5,311 nucleotides of DNA from JAICLL01 sp035252155 (GCA_035252155.1 DATFDL010000721.1:1-5311), one strand, 5' to 3'. Numbered from the stretch's first letter, positions 1-5,311 are shown. The notes: generated from the letters alone by a model not told the origin. Numbers and translations are program-made.

Positions 1-107
1 ATCGCCGAGTAGCCCAGCGCGGCCGCCTTGCGAATAAAATCGACCAGCGACAGCCGATGTTGCCCCCAGTAGCCCGCGTAACTGACGGAGAAGAGCGTGG
101 GGATCAT
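1..107 (-). CDS. Sugar phosphate isomerase/epimerase, N-terminal fragment (runs off left edge)
   Basis: Reading the minus strand from the ATG at 107-105 gives about 35 residues beginning MIPTLFSVSYAGYWG, followed by LVDFIRKAAALGYSA up to the window edge. This resembles the first beta-strand and helix of xylose-isomerase-like TIM barrels annotated as sugar phosphate isomerase/epimerase: a short strand (TLFSVSYAG), then a helix ending in KAAALGY, where the family has a conserved 'A..GY.GVE' turn. Such enzymes interconvert sugars or sugar phosphates in the cytoplasm, usually with a divalent metal; the metal ligands would lie outside this window. The frame stays open upstream of the ATG to a TGA at 155-153, so ATG 107 is the only ATG start, but no clear Shine-Dalgarno precedes it. 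The gene is divergent from the large gene at 1392. The family call rests on recall of a short N-terminus; the coding call is firmer than the exact enzyme. Confidence 0.6.
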   Translation of the reverse strand, partial: MIPTLFSVSYAGYWGQHRLSLVDFIRKAAALGYSA

Positions 108-222
108 GGTGCTGACAATCGGTGCTTCAATAGACAGTGGACCAGAAGATTGTCACTTAATATAGGCGATGGCAAGGCGCATGTCCGCAAGGCTGCGTTG
201 TTGAGGGCACCGCGTGCGGGGT

Positions 223-254
223 GTAGGGTGGGACGAGCTTGCGAGTCCCACCAT
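223..254 (+). repeat. GTGGGAC hairpin repeat, copy 1
   Basis: GTAGGGTGGGAC, then a short purine/pyrimidine-mixed loop (GAGCTTGCGA), then GTCCCACCAT. The arms GGTGGGAC (227-234) and GTCCCACC (245-252) are perfect 8-bp complements around a 10-nt loop. The downstream flank TTGGGCGGAC is shared in near-identical form with copy 4. Confidence 0.8.
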
Positions 255-345
255 TGGGCGGACGCGATCTCGGAGTTCGCGGCCTTCGGAGCACCCATTA
301 GCACCCGGAGGAAACAAAACGTCCGGAATCTTTTGGTGCGGTCCC

Positions 346-540
346 GCCTCGGCTGGGGGCCAAGCTCGCTTGGAGCCTTCGGCTCGCTCCGGCCTGCCCC
401 GCTTGTCCCAGCAAGAAGGTCTGCTCGCGTGCAGTCGGCGCTTTGGATTGAAAGAGGTTGTATCGGGCTAATTCTATTGCGAGCAGACCTCTTGCTGGGC
501 CTGCGCTCGCCGTCCAAGCGATCTTGGCCCAGCCAGAGGC
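346..540. repeat. Long imperfect palindrome, first half of repeat mosaic
   Basis: The left arm (346-428) pairs with the right arm (479-540). The inner part is almost perfect: 407-428 (CCCAGCAAGAAG... GCTCGC) is complementary to 479-499 apart from one unpaired base. The outer part pairs GCCTCGGCTGGGGGCCAAGC (346-365) and TCGCTTGGA (366-374) with TCCAAGCGA (513-521) and CTTGGCCCAGCCAGAGGC (523-540), with small gaps. About 20 bases present in the left arm (around 378-398) are missing from the right. The loop at 429-478 has no recognisable content. Confidence 0.75.
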
Positions 541-560
541 TAGTCGGTCGACGAGCGGGC

Positions 561-748
561 GGCGGCTGGCGAACGATCGCTTGGACGCCGCCCGAAGGCC
601 CAGACATGCAGCATGTCCGCAACCGAACTTGCTTCTTACGGCTGCTCTCTCGATCGCGGGTTGGAGGCACGCGGACATGCTGCATGGATGGGACGGAGGG
701 GCAGGCCGGAGGGCGGCGAAGGCTCCAAGCGAGCGTTCGCCAGCCGCC
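561..748. repeat. Nested palindrome with perfect 16-bp inner stem, second half of repeat mosaic
   Basis: The outer arms at 561-585 (GGCGGCTGGCGAACG...) and 724-748 (...CGTTCGCCAGCCGCC) are complementary at 24 of 25 positions. Nested inside, 605-620 (CATGCAGCATGTCCGC) and 671-686 (GCGGACATGCTGCATG) are a perfect 16-bp inverted repeat around a 50-base loop. The unit TCGCTTGGA/TCCAAGCGA found in the 346-540 palindrome recurs here at 577-585 and 724-732, so the two palindromes are related. Confidence 0.75.
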
Positions 749-809
749 AGCACGCGGCCACCGCGTGGGTTTGTTTGCATCAAAACGGACCGCCTACTGC
801 ACGCAGCAT

Positions 810-842
810 GTAGGGTGGGACGAGCGACGCGAGTCCCACCAT
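810..842 (+). repeat. GTGGGAC hairpin repeat, copy 2
   Basis: Same element as copy 1 in the same orientation, with arms at 814-821 and 833-840. The loop differs: GAGCGACGCGA instead of GAGCTTGCGA, one base longer. The stem is unchanged while the loop varies, which suggests that the stem is the conserved part. It faces copy 3 about 90 bases downstream as an inverted pair. Confidence 0.8.
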
Positions 843-930
843 CGCGCTGCAAACGCTCTGCGGGGCCGTCATCGGAAAGATGGAACTCACATGCTCATGC
901 CACAATCGCTCTACGAGGTCGTGATCCGAA

Positions 931-960
931 GGTGGGACTCGCAAGCTCGTCCCACCCTAC
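931..960 (-). repeat. GTGGGAC hairpin repeat, copy 3 (inverted)
   Basis: The reverse complement reads GTAGGGTGGGAC...GTCCCACC with the same loop as copy 1. Its arms are at 931-938 and 949-956. With copy 2 it makes a pair of ~30-bp inverted repeats enclosing 843-930. Confidence 0.8.
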
Positions 961-997
961 GTCTGTGGGTATTTTGGCGCGAGTGGGAAGTTCGATC

Positions 998-1130
998 GTG
1001 CGTTTTCTTAGGCATGCCGGGCAAGTGAATGGTGTCATGGCGTGGGAGAAATATGCCGGCCTCGCACGAACAAAACCTATTGCGGAAAACGCGCAGCATT
1101 TATTTGCCCGGCATGCCTTGAAAAACGCAC
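998..1130. repeat. 33-bp inverted repeat pair enclosing 67 bases
   Basis: Arms at 998-1030 and 1098-1130 match at 28 of 33 positions after reverse complementing. They share an uninterrupted GGCATGCCGGGCAA core and a GTGCGTTTT outer end. The size and the arm-loop-arm layout resemble a small non-autonomous element, but the bases directly outside the arms (GTTCGATC and CCCTGCGC) are not a target-site duplication. The enclosed 67 bases hold no evident gene. A strong terminator is unlikely because no T-run follows either arm. Confidence 0.7.
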
Positions 1131-1167
1131 CCCTGCGCCATGACGCGGCCCCGAAACCACCGACAGC

Positions 1168-1220
1168 GTGTAGAGTGGACCGAGCTTGTAGCGTCGGTCG
1201 AGCGAAGCGAGACCCACCAT
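1168..1220 (+). repeat. GTGGGAC hairpin repeat, copy 4 (diverged, expanded)
   Basis: A longer and diverged version. It opens GTGTAGAGTGG, as copy 1 opens GTGTAGGGTGG, and ends GCGAGACCCACCAT, as copy 1 ends GCGAGTCCCACCAT. About 20 extra bases in the middle contain a second GGTCGAGC-type half. It may be two overlapping hairpin units or an insertion. The following CGGGCGGAC matches the flank of copy 1. Confidence 0.6.
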
Positions 1221-1254
1221 CGGGCGGACACCCTTCGGGAGCTTGCGGCCGAAA

Positions 1255-1284
1255 GGTGGGACTTGCAAGCTCGTCCCACCCTAC
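1255..1284 (-). repeat. GTGGGAC hairpin repeat, copy 5 (inverted)
   Basis: Inverted copy with arms GGTGGGAC (1255-1262) and GTCCCACC (1273-1280), followed by CTAC. It differs from copy 3 by one base in the loop (TTGCAAGCTC for TCGCAAGCTC). It faces copy 4 as a second inverted pair, ending about 107 bases before the ATG at 1392. Confidence 0.8.
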
Positions 1285-1391
1285 GGCGTTGTCCCACTAC
1301 CGCCTCTGGCAAGCCGTAACCTCGCTCGATTATCCTCCACCTAGACGGAGTGGGGCTCGGCGTTACCACGACCAAAGAACGCATCTCAGCC

Positions 1392-1859
1392 ATGGCCGCC
1401 CAACGCAAAACCTGGCGCGAAAAACTCGCCGACTCGAAAGATCTTCCCAAGGTCATGCCAATCAGCGGCAAAATGACTCGCCGCTGGGGCCGCGGCACGG
1501 TGGTGGTGCCGGCGCCCAGCGAAGTCGACGCGGTGATGAAGCGCGTGCCGCGCGGCAAGTTGATCACGATCAACGAAATCCGCGCCGCCCTGGCCCGAAA
1601 ACATAGTGCCACGATCGGCTGCCCGATTACCACCGGCATCTTTGCCTGGATCGCGGCCCATGCCGCTGAAGAGGCCGCCGCCGAGGGCGCCAATCGCATC
1701 ACGCCTTACTGGCGGACGCTCAAAACCGGTGGGGAGCTCAACGCCAAGTATCCCGGCGGCATCGAGCAACTCAAAAAACGGCTCGCGGCCGAAGGACATC
1801 ACGTCGTGGCCAAAGGCAAACGCTGGCTCGTCGCCGATTTTGAAAAACGCCTGGCCAGA
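1392..1859 (+). other. MGMT-family / alkyltransferase-like domain (residues 1-156 of the large ORF)
   Basis: This part corresponds to a stand-alone family of about 150 residues annotated as 'MGMT family protein'. Visible landmarks are KTWREKLADSKDLPKV at the N-terminus, a helix-turn-helix-like stretch GKLITINEIRAALARKH (~55-71), IGCPITTGIFAWIAAHAA (~76-93), TPYWRTLKTGGELN (~104-117), YPGGIEQLKKRLAAEGHHVV, and a final GKRWLVADFEKRLA. Aligning TPYWR with the PCHRV active-site motif of O6-alkylguanine alkyltransferases puts Tyr106 at the catalytic Cys. The only Cys is C77, in a different place. The domain would therefore be expected to bind DNA without transferring alkyl groups, as alkyltransferase-like proteins do. 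That alignment is by eye. The domain looks full length, so its usual stop would fall at about residue 155-158. Confidence 0.75.
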
Positions 1860-4800
1860 TTGCTCGCCTTGCTCGTGCTGCTGACGGCCAGCATCGTCGG
1901 CGCGGCCGACGACGCACCGGCAGTCGTTGGCACGGTGGTCGATGACCAGAACCAGCCAGTCGCCGGCGCGGATATTTATCTGTTCGATGGTCCGCCCAGG
2001 GGGCGTCAGGCCTTGTTCGATCGCGGATCGAAGACGCGCCAGCCGCCGCCATTGGTTGGTCGCGCCACCAGCAACGCGTCGGGCGAATTTGAGCTGCCGC
2101 TGCCGGTCGAACTTCCCCAAGTCGGCCACGGGCCCACGTGGCTAGCGTTGGCGGTGCATCAATCGGGCGTGGCCGTGAAAGCGCGGCTGATCGGTCGCGA
2201 CTGGCCGCCACGCGCCAAGCCCATCCGGGTCGAACTTAGTCGACCGCGCAACAACCGCCTCCAGATTCAGTCGCCGGATTATGAACCGATCGCGCATGCA
2301 CGGCTGCGTGTTGAGCAGGTCGCTGGCATACACCTGCCCGCTGAGCTAAGCACGGTATTGGCGGCCGAGAGCGACGAGTCGGGCGAGGCAACTTTACCCG
2401 ACGTGGCGGGCGAAGAGTTGCGCACGGTCTCGGTTGAGTCGCGGCAGTTTGGCGCGCAATGGGCGCCATTGGCGCGGAACCCGATGGGCGAAGCCAGCAT
2501 CGTTGTCCTGGCGCCCGTCGGACGGATCAGCGGGCGGCTGATTGACGAGACCGGCGCGCCGGTCGTCGCGCGGCATATTCACCTGGCCACTTGGGTCGAT
2601 CCGCGCGACGAGCTGGCCGGGGGTGGCATGGCCGACGTGGCCAGCGATGCCGAGGGGCGTTTCGCCACGTCTGCCATCGCCGCCGGGGCGTTGCAGGTTG
2701 CCGTCGAGCTCGCAGCCGATTCTCCGCTGCTCTGCCTAGACAAGGGCACGCAATCAATCGAAGCTGAGACGACCAGCGAGGTTGCCGTTCGGTTCCAGCA
2801 CGGCGTTCGTGTTCGCGGCACGGTGATCGATCAAGCCGATCGCCGTCCGCTCGCCGGCGCGGTGGTGTCGCTTGGCTTGGCGCCGGGTTCGCCATTGGTT
2901 GAGACGAACGAAGCAGGCGAATACACCGGGTTAGTGCTACCTGGCTCGACGCACCTGGCGTTTTTCCGCCTTCCACCCGACTATCACCTGGCCGCTGGGC
3001 GAATTCCCGATGAAGTCGTGCCTGAAAAGGCGAAGGAGATGACATTCAAGCCGCTGCTGGCGGCGGCTGGCGCGACGCTTTCGGGCCGTGTGATCGATCA
3101 GGTGGGGCAACCGGTGCCCGGCGCCGAAGTGACGGGCGTTTGCACCTATTCCGACGGCGGCGACCGACTGATCCATGCACGCACCGACCGCGACGGCAAT
3201 TTTATGCTCGCGGGCGTGGCGACTAATGCGAACGTGCTGCTGACGGCGCAGAGCGCTGCAGGCGTCGCCGCGGCGCCCGTTGTCGCGCATGTGCATGATC
3301 CCGATCTGGTGACCCTCAAGGTCGCCTCCGCCGGCGCCCTCTCGCTGTCGGGCCGGGCGGTCGATGCCGAGCGGCTTCCCCTCGCCGGTGCGGCGGTCCG
3401 CATTCTGGCGCTGCGAATCGAAGGTAATCGACCACCGATTGAGGAAGGATTTCTTGTGCTCGACGGGCACGAACGGATCTATACTGACGCCGATGGCAGG
3501 TTTGCGACTCCCAAGCAGTTGCGGCCGGACCGTCGATATCGTGTCGAGGTCGATGCGCTGGGCATGATGCCCGTTCGCACCGAGATGATCGACCCGTCGT
3601 CGTGGCAAACCACCGATTTTGGCGACATCGTGCTGGAGCAAGTTCCGCGCGTTCGCTCGGTTGCCGGGAAGGTAGTGGATGTAACCGGCCGACCGATCGC
3701 CGGCGCCGTCATCGCGCAGTCGGGCGACGGGCCGTGCCGCACGCGGACTTTCAGCGATGCCAACGGGAATTTCCGATTACGCGGCATTTATGAGGGTCCG
3801 GCTTGGCTGTTTGTCAGTCACAGCGAGTCGCCCTTGCAAGCCGAGCGGATCGAGCGCGATGCGCGCGACGTTCAAATCGTTCTCCGCCGAGACTCCGCGG
3901 CGCCGCCTGGTGCGAGGGCGATTTCGCCACTCGGTTCACCTGACCAAACGGAAGCGTTGGTTGTTCGCGCCTTATTCGACAAATACCGAGCGCGATGGGA
4001 GCGCGCGGGCGCCGGCCAATGGGCCGCGGCCACCGAGTATCTCTTTGACAAGAATCTTCCTGCGCAACACGCCGGCAACATAGTTCAAAGTGCTTACTCG
4101 TCGTTTATGTTGGGATATCGCCTGTCGACGCCCGACCAAGCGACCGAGTTGGCGCAGGCAACGGCCGACGCCTATCTGCGCGGCACCCTTTACCTGGCCG
4201 CTTGTGAGGCGCTCGGCAATGCGCCAGACCGTCGGCGCGACGACTTGGCCGAGGCGCTTTTGGCCGCGCGAGCGGTCGATAGTCCGGGGTACCGAATATC
4301 GCTGCTCAGCGAGATCGCCCTGCGGTTTTTCGACCTCGGCGATCGCGAGGTAGGAGCGGCGATTGTGCGGGAGGCGCACGATCAAGTGCTCAAGATTCCC
4401 TTCGACGGAGTGCCCGACCGCCTGCTCCTGCAAGGCAAACTCGCCCCGGCGCTGGCCTATCTCGACGCGCCGGCCGCTATGGCGATGGCTGACAAGCTTC
4501 GCAGGCCGACGCGCGATGGATGTTTGTTCGGTATTGCTCGCAGCTTGGCCGACGAGAGCCCAGCCGATGCTGAGCAGGCCCTGGAGCGAATGGAATCGAC
4601 GGGTATGCGGTTCGAGTACGGGGCAGGCACAGTCCACCGGATGGCGAGCATCGATCCCGAGCGGGCCGCCCGGATTGCTCGAAAGTTTTTACGAATGTCG
4701 TGGCGGGCCTACGGGCTGGGGTTGGTCGCTCACGCGCAGGCTGCCGCCGACCCACCCGCTGCCGCTCGGTTCATCGAGGAAGCTTACGGGGTGCTCGAGC

Positions 4801-5311
4801 AATCGTTGGCGGACGGCAGCGCGACCGTTCAGGACAACACCAGCGGCACGGCCGCCGCGATGTTGCCGATCGTCGAGCGGGTCGATCCTGCCATGATCGC
4901 ACATTATCTCGGCCGAGCGTTGGCCCTGCGTCCACCGCGGCCGGCGCGGGGCGATACGATGGGTTGGTACGAGGGCGAAATCGCACAGTTGGCGTTGGCC
5001 GTCGCACCTTACGACCGCCAAACAGCGCGAACCCTGCTAGAACCGCTGGCGCAGCGGCTTCGCACGTTATCGGCAGTCGGTGCGCAATACGGCGCTCCTC
5101 GCCAGATCTGGGCGGCGCTGGCGGTGGTCGATGCCGACTGGGCGCGGCAACTGCTCGACCTCCTTCCCGACACTCCGCCCGAGGTCTCAGAGAGTCCGCG
5201 AGCGACCGCCGCGCGGCATATTGTCGACGTTCTGGCCTGCCGCGGCGCGGTCCGCTGGCCGTCGGTTTATAAGAAATATCTGCATCTGCGCCACCCGGAC
5301 ACTCCGGTTCG
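1392..5311 (+). CDS. Alkyltransferase-like domain fused in frame to exported carboxypeptidase-regulatory-like/helical-repeat protein (3' end outside window)
   Basis: One frame is open from ATG 1392 to the edge: 1306 complete codons and no stop. Residues 1-155 are an MGMT-family winged-helix domain. Residues 157-172 (LLALLVLLTASIVGAA) form a signal-peptide h-region with a plausible VGA|AD cleavage site. About six carboxypeptidase-regulatory-like repeats follow, each opening with a 'G.V.D..G.P.AGA.V'-type motif near residues 178, 377, 474, 561, 650 and 754; several also carry a 'TD.DG.F' turn (YTDADGRF, RTDRDGNF, FSDANGNF). From ~850 the sequence is Ala/Leu/Arg-rich and helical, with repeated DPERAARIARK- and DRQTARTLLEPL-like pairs resembling TPR/HEAT solenoids. 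Such repeats usually act outside the cytoplasm in adhesion or binding, and I see no catalytic motif in them. ATG 1392 was chosen because AQRKTWREKLADSKDLPKV fits the usual start of the first domain; a GTG at 1350 is also in frame. No clear Shine-Dalgarno precedes ATG 1392. Coding is very likely. Whether it is one protein or two is open. Confidence 0.85.
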   Translation, partial: MAAQRKTWREKLADSKDLPKVMPISGKMTRRWGRGTVVVPAPSEVDAVMKRVPRGKLITINEIRAALARKHSATIGCPITTGIFAWIAAHAAEEAAAEGANRITPYWRTLKTGGELNAKYPGGIEQLKKRLAAEGHHVVAKGKRWLVADFEKRLARLLALLVLLTASIVGAADDAPAVVGTVVDDQNQPVAGADIYLFDGPPRGRQALFDRGSKTRQPPPLVGRATSNASGEFELPLPVELPQVGHGPTWLALAVHQSGVAVKARLIGRDWPPRAKPIRVELSRPRNNRLQIQSPDYEPIAHARLRVEQVAGIHLPAELSTVLAAESDESGEATLPDVAGEELRTVSVESRQFGAQWAPLARNPMGEASIVVLAPVGRISGRLIDETGAPVVARHIHLATWVDPRDELAGGGMADVASDAEGRFATSAIAAGALQVAVELAADSPLLCLDKGTQSIEAETTSEVAVRFQHGVRVRGTVIDQADRRPLAGAVVSLGLAPGSPLVETNEAGEYTGLVLPGSTHLAFFRLPPDYHLAAGRIPDEVVPEKAKEMTFKPLLAAAGATLSGRVIDQVGQPVPGAEVTGVCTYSDGGDRLIHARTDRDGNFMLAGVATNANVLLTAQSAAGVAAAPVVAHVHDPDLVTLKVASAGALSLSGRAVDAERLPLAGAAVRILALRIEGNRPPIEEGFLVLDGHERIYTDADGRFATPKQLRPDRRYRVEVDALGMMPVRTEMIDPSSWQTTDFGDIVLEQVPRVRSVAGKVVDVTGRPIAGAVIAQSGDGPCRTRTFSDANGNFRLRGIYEGPAWLFVSHSESPLQAERIERDARDVQIVLRRDSAAPPGARAISPLGSPDQTEALVVRALFDKYRARWERAGAGQWAAATEYLFDKNLPAQHAGNIVQSAYSSFMLGYRLSTPDQATELAQATADAYLRGTLYLAACEALGNAPDRRRDDLAEALLAARAVDSPGYRISLLSEIALRFFDLGDREVGAAIVREAHDQVLKIPFDGVPDRLLLQGKLAPALAYLDAPAAMAMADKLRRPTRDGCLFGIARSLADESPADAEQALERMESTGMRFEYGAGTVHRMASIDPERAARIARKFLRMSWRAYGLGLVAHAQAAADPPAAARFIEEAYGVLEQSLADGSATVQDNTSGTAAAMLPIVERVDPAMIAHYLGRALALRPPRPARGDTMGWYEGEIAQLALAVAPYDRQTARTLLEPLAQRLRTLSAVGAQYGAPRQIWAALAVVDADWARQLLDLLPDTPPEVSESPRATAARHIVDVLACRGAVRWPSVYKKYLHLRHPDTPV
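1791..1808 (+). promoter_or_regulatory. Possible internal ribosome-binding site and GTG start for the exported part
   Basis: GAAGGA at 1791-1796 lies 9 bases before an in-frame GTG at 1806-1808. Starting there gives MAKGKRWLVADFEKRLAR (charges K, K, R, K, R, R), then the hydrophobic LLALLVLLTASIVGA and AADD, which is a textbook signal-peptide order. This would let the carboxypeptidase-regulatory-like part be made separately and exported. Against it, GAAGGA also encodes the conserved Glu-Gly of the upstream domain's AEGH motif, so the match may be coincidental, and Shine-Dalgarno use is weak in this lineage. Confidence 0.3.
1851..1910 (+). other. Internal signal-peptide-like / short membrane segment
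   Basis: Residues 154-173 of the large ORF read LARLLALLVLLTASIVGAAD. About 15 uninterrupted hydrophobic or small residues follow a basic stretch (KR..R) and end in small residues matching a signal peptidase I site (V-G-A before A-D-D). The hydrophobic run is shorter than a typical 20-residue transmembrane helix, which favours a cleavable signal peptide. Its position about 155 residues into the protein is abnormal if translation starts at 1392. Confidence 0.65.

Larger units (their letters stand above)
108..1391. other. Gene-free, inverted-repeat-rich divergent intergenic region
   Basis: About 1.3 kb lies between the divergent starts at 107 and 1392. Long open frames exist here on both strands, but their translations are low-complexity, Arg/Ala/Ser-rich and composed of read-through of the inverted repeats (for example VGLASSSHPT and VGRACESH from the GTGGGAC hairpins), so I treat none as a gene. 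The contents are five GTGGGAC hairpins, a nested palindromic mosaic (346-748) and a 33-bp inverted repeat pair (998-1130). I found no tRNA, rRNA, CRISPR array or transposase. The spare stretches at 108-222, 749-809 and 1285-1391 show nothing I can name. Promoters for both flanking genes must lie here, but no sigma-70-like box pair is convincing. Confidence 0.6.

Noticed and set aside
157..190. TATATTAA on the minus strand (164-157) as a -10 box for the isomerase gene, with TTGCGG upstream
   Set aside because: The spacing to TTGCGG is 20 bases, too long for a standard promoter, and no second box supports it. It is only an AT-rich spot in GC-rich DNA.
57..1028. Plus-strand open frame of 323 codons across the intergenic region
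   Set aside because: It begins inside the minus-strand isomerase gene, has Arg-rich low-complexity sequence, and is made of read-through of the inverted repeats. No family is recognisable.
998..1130. Rho-independent terminator
   Set aside because: The 67-base loop is too long and neither arm is followed by a T-run.
223..1284. CRISPR array
   Set aside because: Repeat copies are in both orientations with irregular spacing (from about 35 to over 550 bases), and there are no cas genes.
1289..1391. Promoter or ribosome-binding site before ATG 1392
   Set aside because: GATTAT (1328-1333) has no acceptable -35 partner, and no purine-rich run sits 5-12 bases before the ATG.
1350..1391. Upstream in-frame GTG (1350) as start of the large gene
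   Set aside because: It would add 14 residues (VGLGVTTTKERISA) not expected in the family, while ATG 1392 gives the typical N-terminus. It is possible but less likely.
458..1606. Plus-strand open frame of 382 codons
   Set aside because: It crosses three sets of inverted repeats, encodes repeat-derived strings such as VGLASSSHPT twice, and overlaps the well-supported start of the large gene in another frame.
1386..2129. Minus-strand open frame of 247 codons opposite the MGMT-like domain
   Set aside because: High GC gives long antisense frames. The plus-strand translation has clear family motifs over the same bases.
2937..3641. Minus-strand open frame of 234 codons; a similar one lies at 3972-4637
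   Set aside because: Both are antisense to the carboxypeptidase-regulatory-like and helical regions, which have coherent plus-strand protein sequence. The antisense translations are His/Arg-rich without motifs.

Overview
The window is GC-rich (about 60-65% by eye). It looks like a piece of a Planctomycetota genome, probably Pirellulales-like. The evidence is a very large exported protein built from carboxypeptidase-regulatory-like repeats plus a helical C-terminus, a planctomycete-style sugar phosphate isomerase/epimerase N-terminus, and hairpins of the form GTAGGGTGGGAC...GTCCCACC, a type I recall from planctomycete intergenic DNA. The lineage call is an inference from these features; no marker gene is present.

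Layout. Positions 1-107 hold the first codons of a minus-strand gene that runs out of the left edge, probably a TIM-barrel sugar phosphate isomerase/epimerase. Positions 108-1391 (about 1.3 kb) hold no convincing gene. This divergent intergenic region is packed with inverted repeats: five copies of a GTGGGAC hairpin, a nested palindromic mosaic at 346-748, and a 33-bp inverted repeat at 998-1130.

From the ATG at 1392 one plus-strand reading frame stays open to the right edge, giving at least 1306 residues with no stop. Its first ~155 residues are a complete MGMT-family (alkyltransferase-like) DNA-binding domain with Tyr where the catalytic Cys is expected. A signal-peptide-like stretch follows immediately (residues ~157-172), then about six carboxypeptidase-regulatory-like beta-sandwich repeats (~178-833), then a helical, TPR/HEAT-like region (~850-1306+).

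The main point of interest is this in-frame join of a cytoplasmic DNA-repair-type domain to an exported multidomain protein, with a signal-like sequence in the middle. It may be a real fusion, two genes merged by a lost stop codon (AGA at 1857 is one base from TGA), or two products from one frame through an internal GTG start at 1806 that has a purine-rich site at suitable spacing. The sequence alone cannot decide. The left and right genes are divergent and show no functional link.
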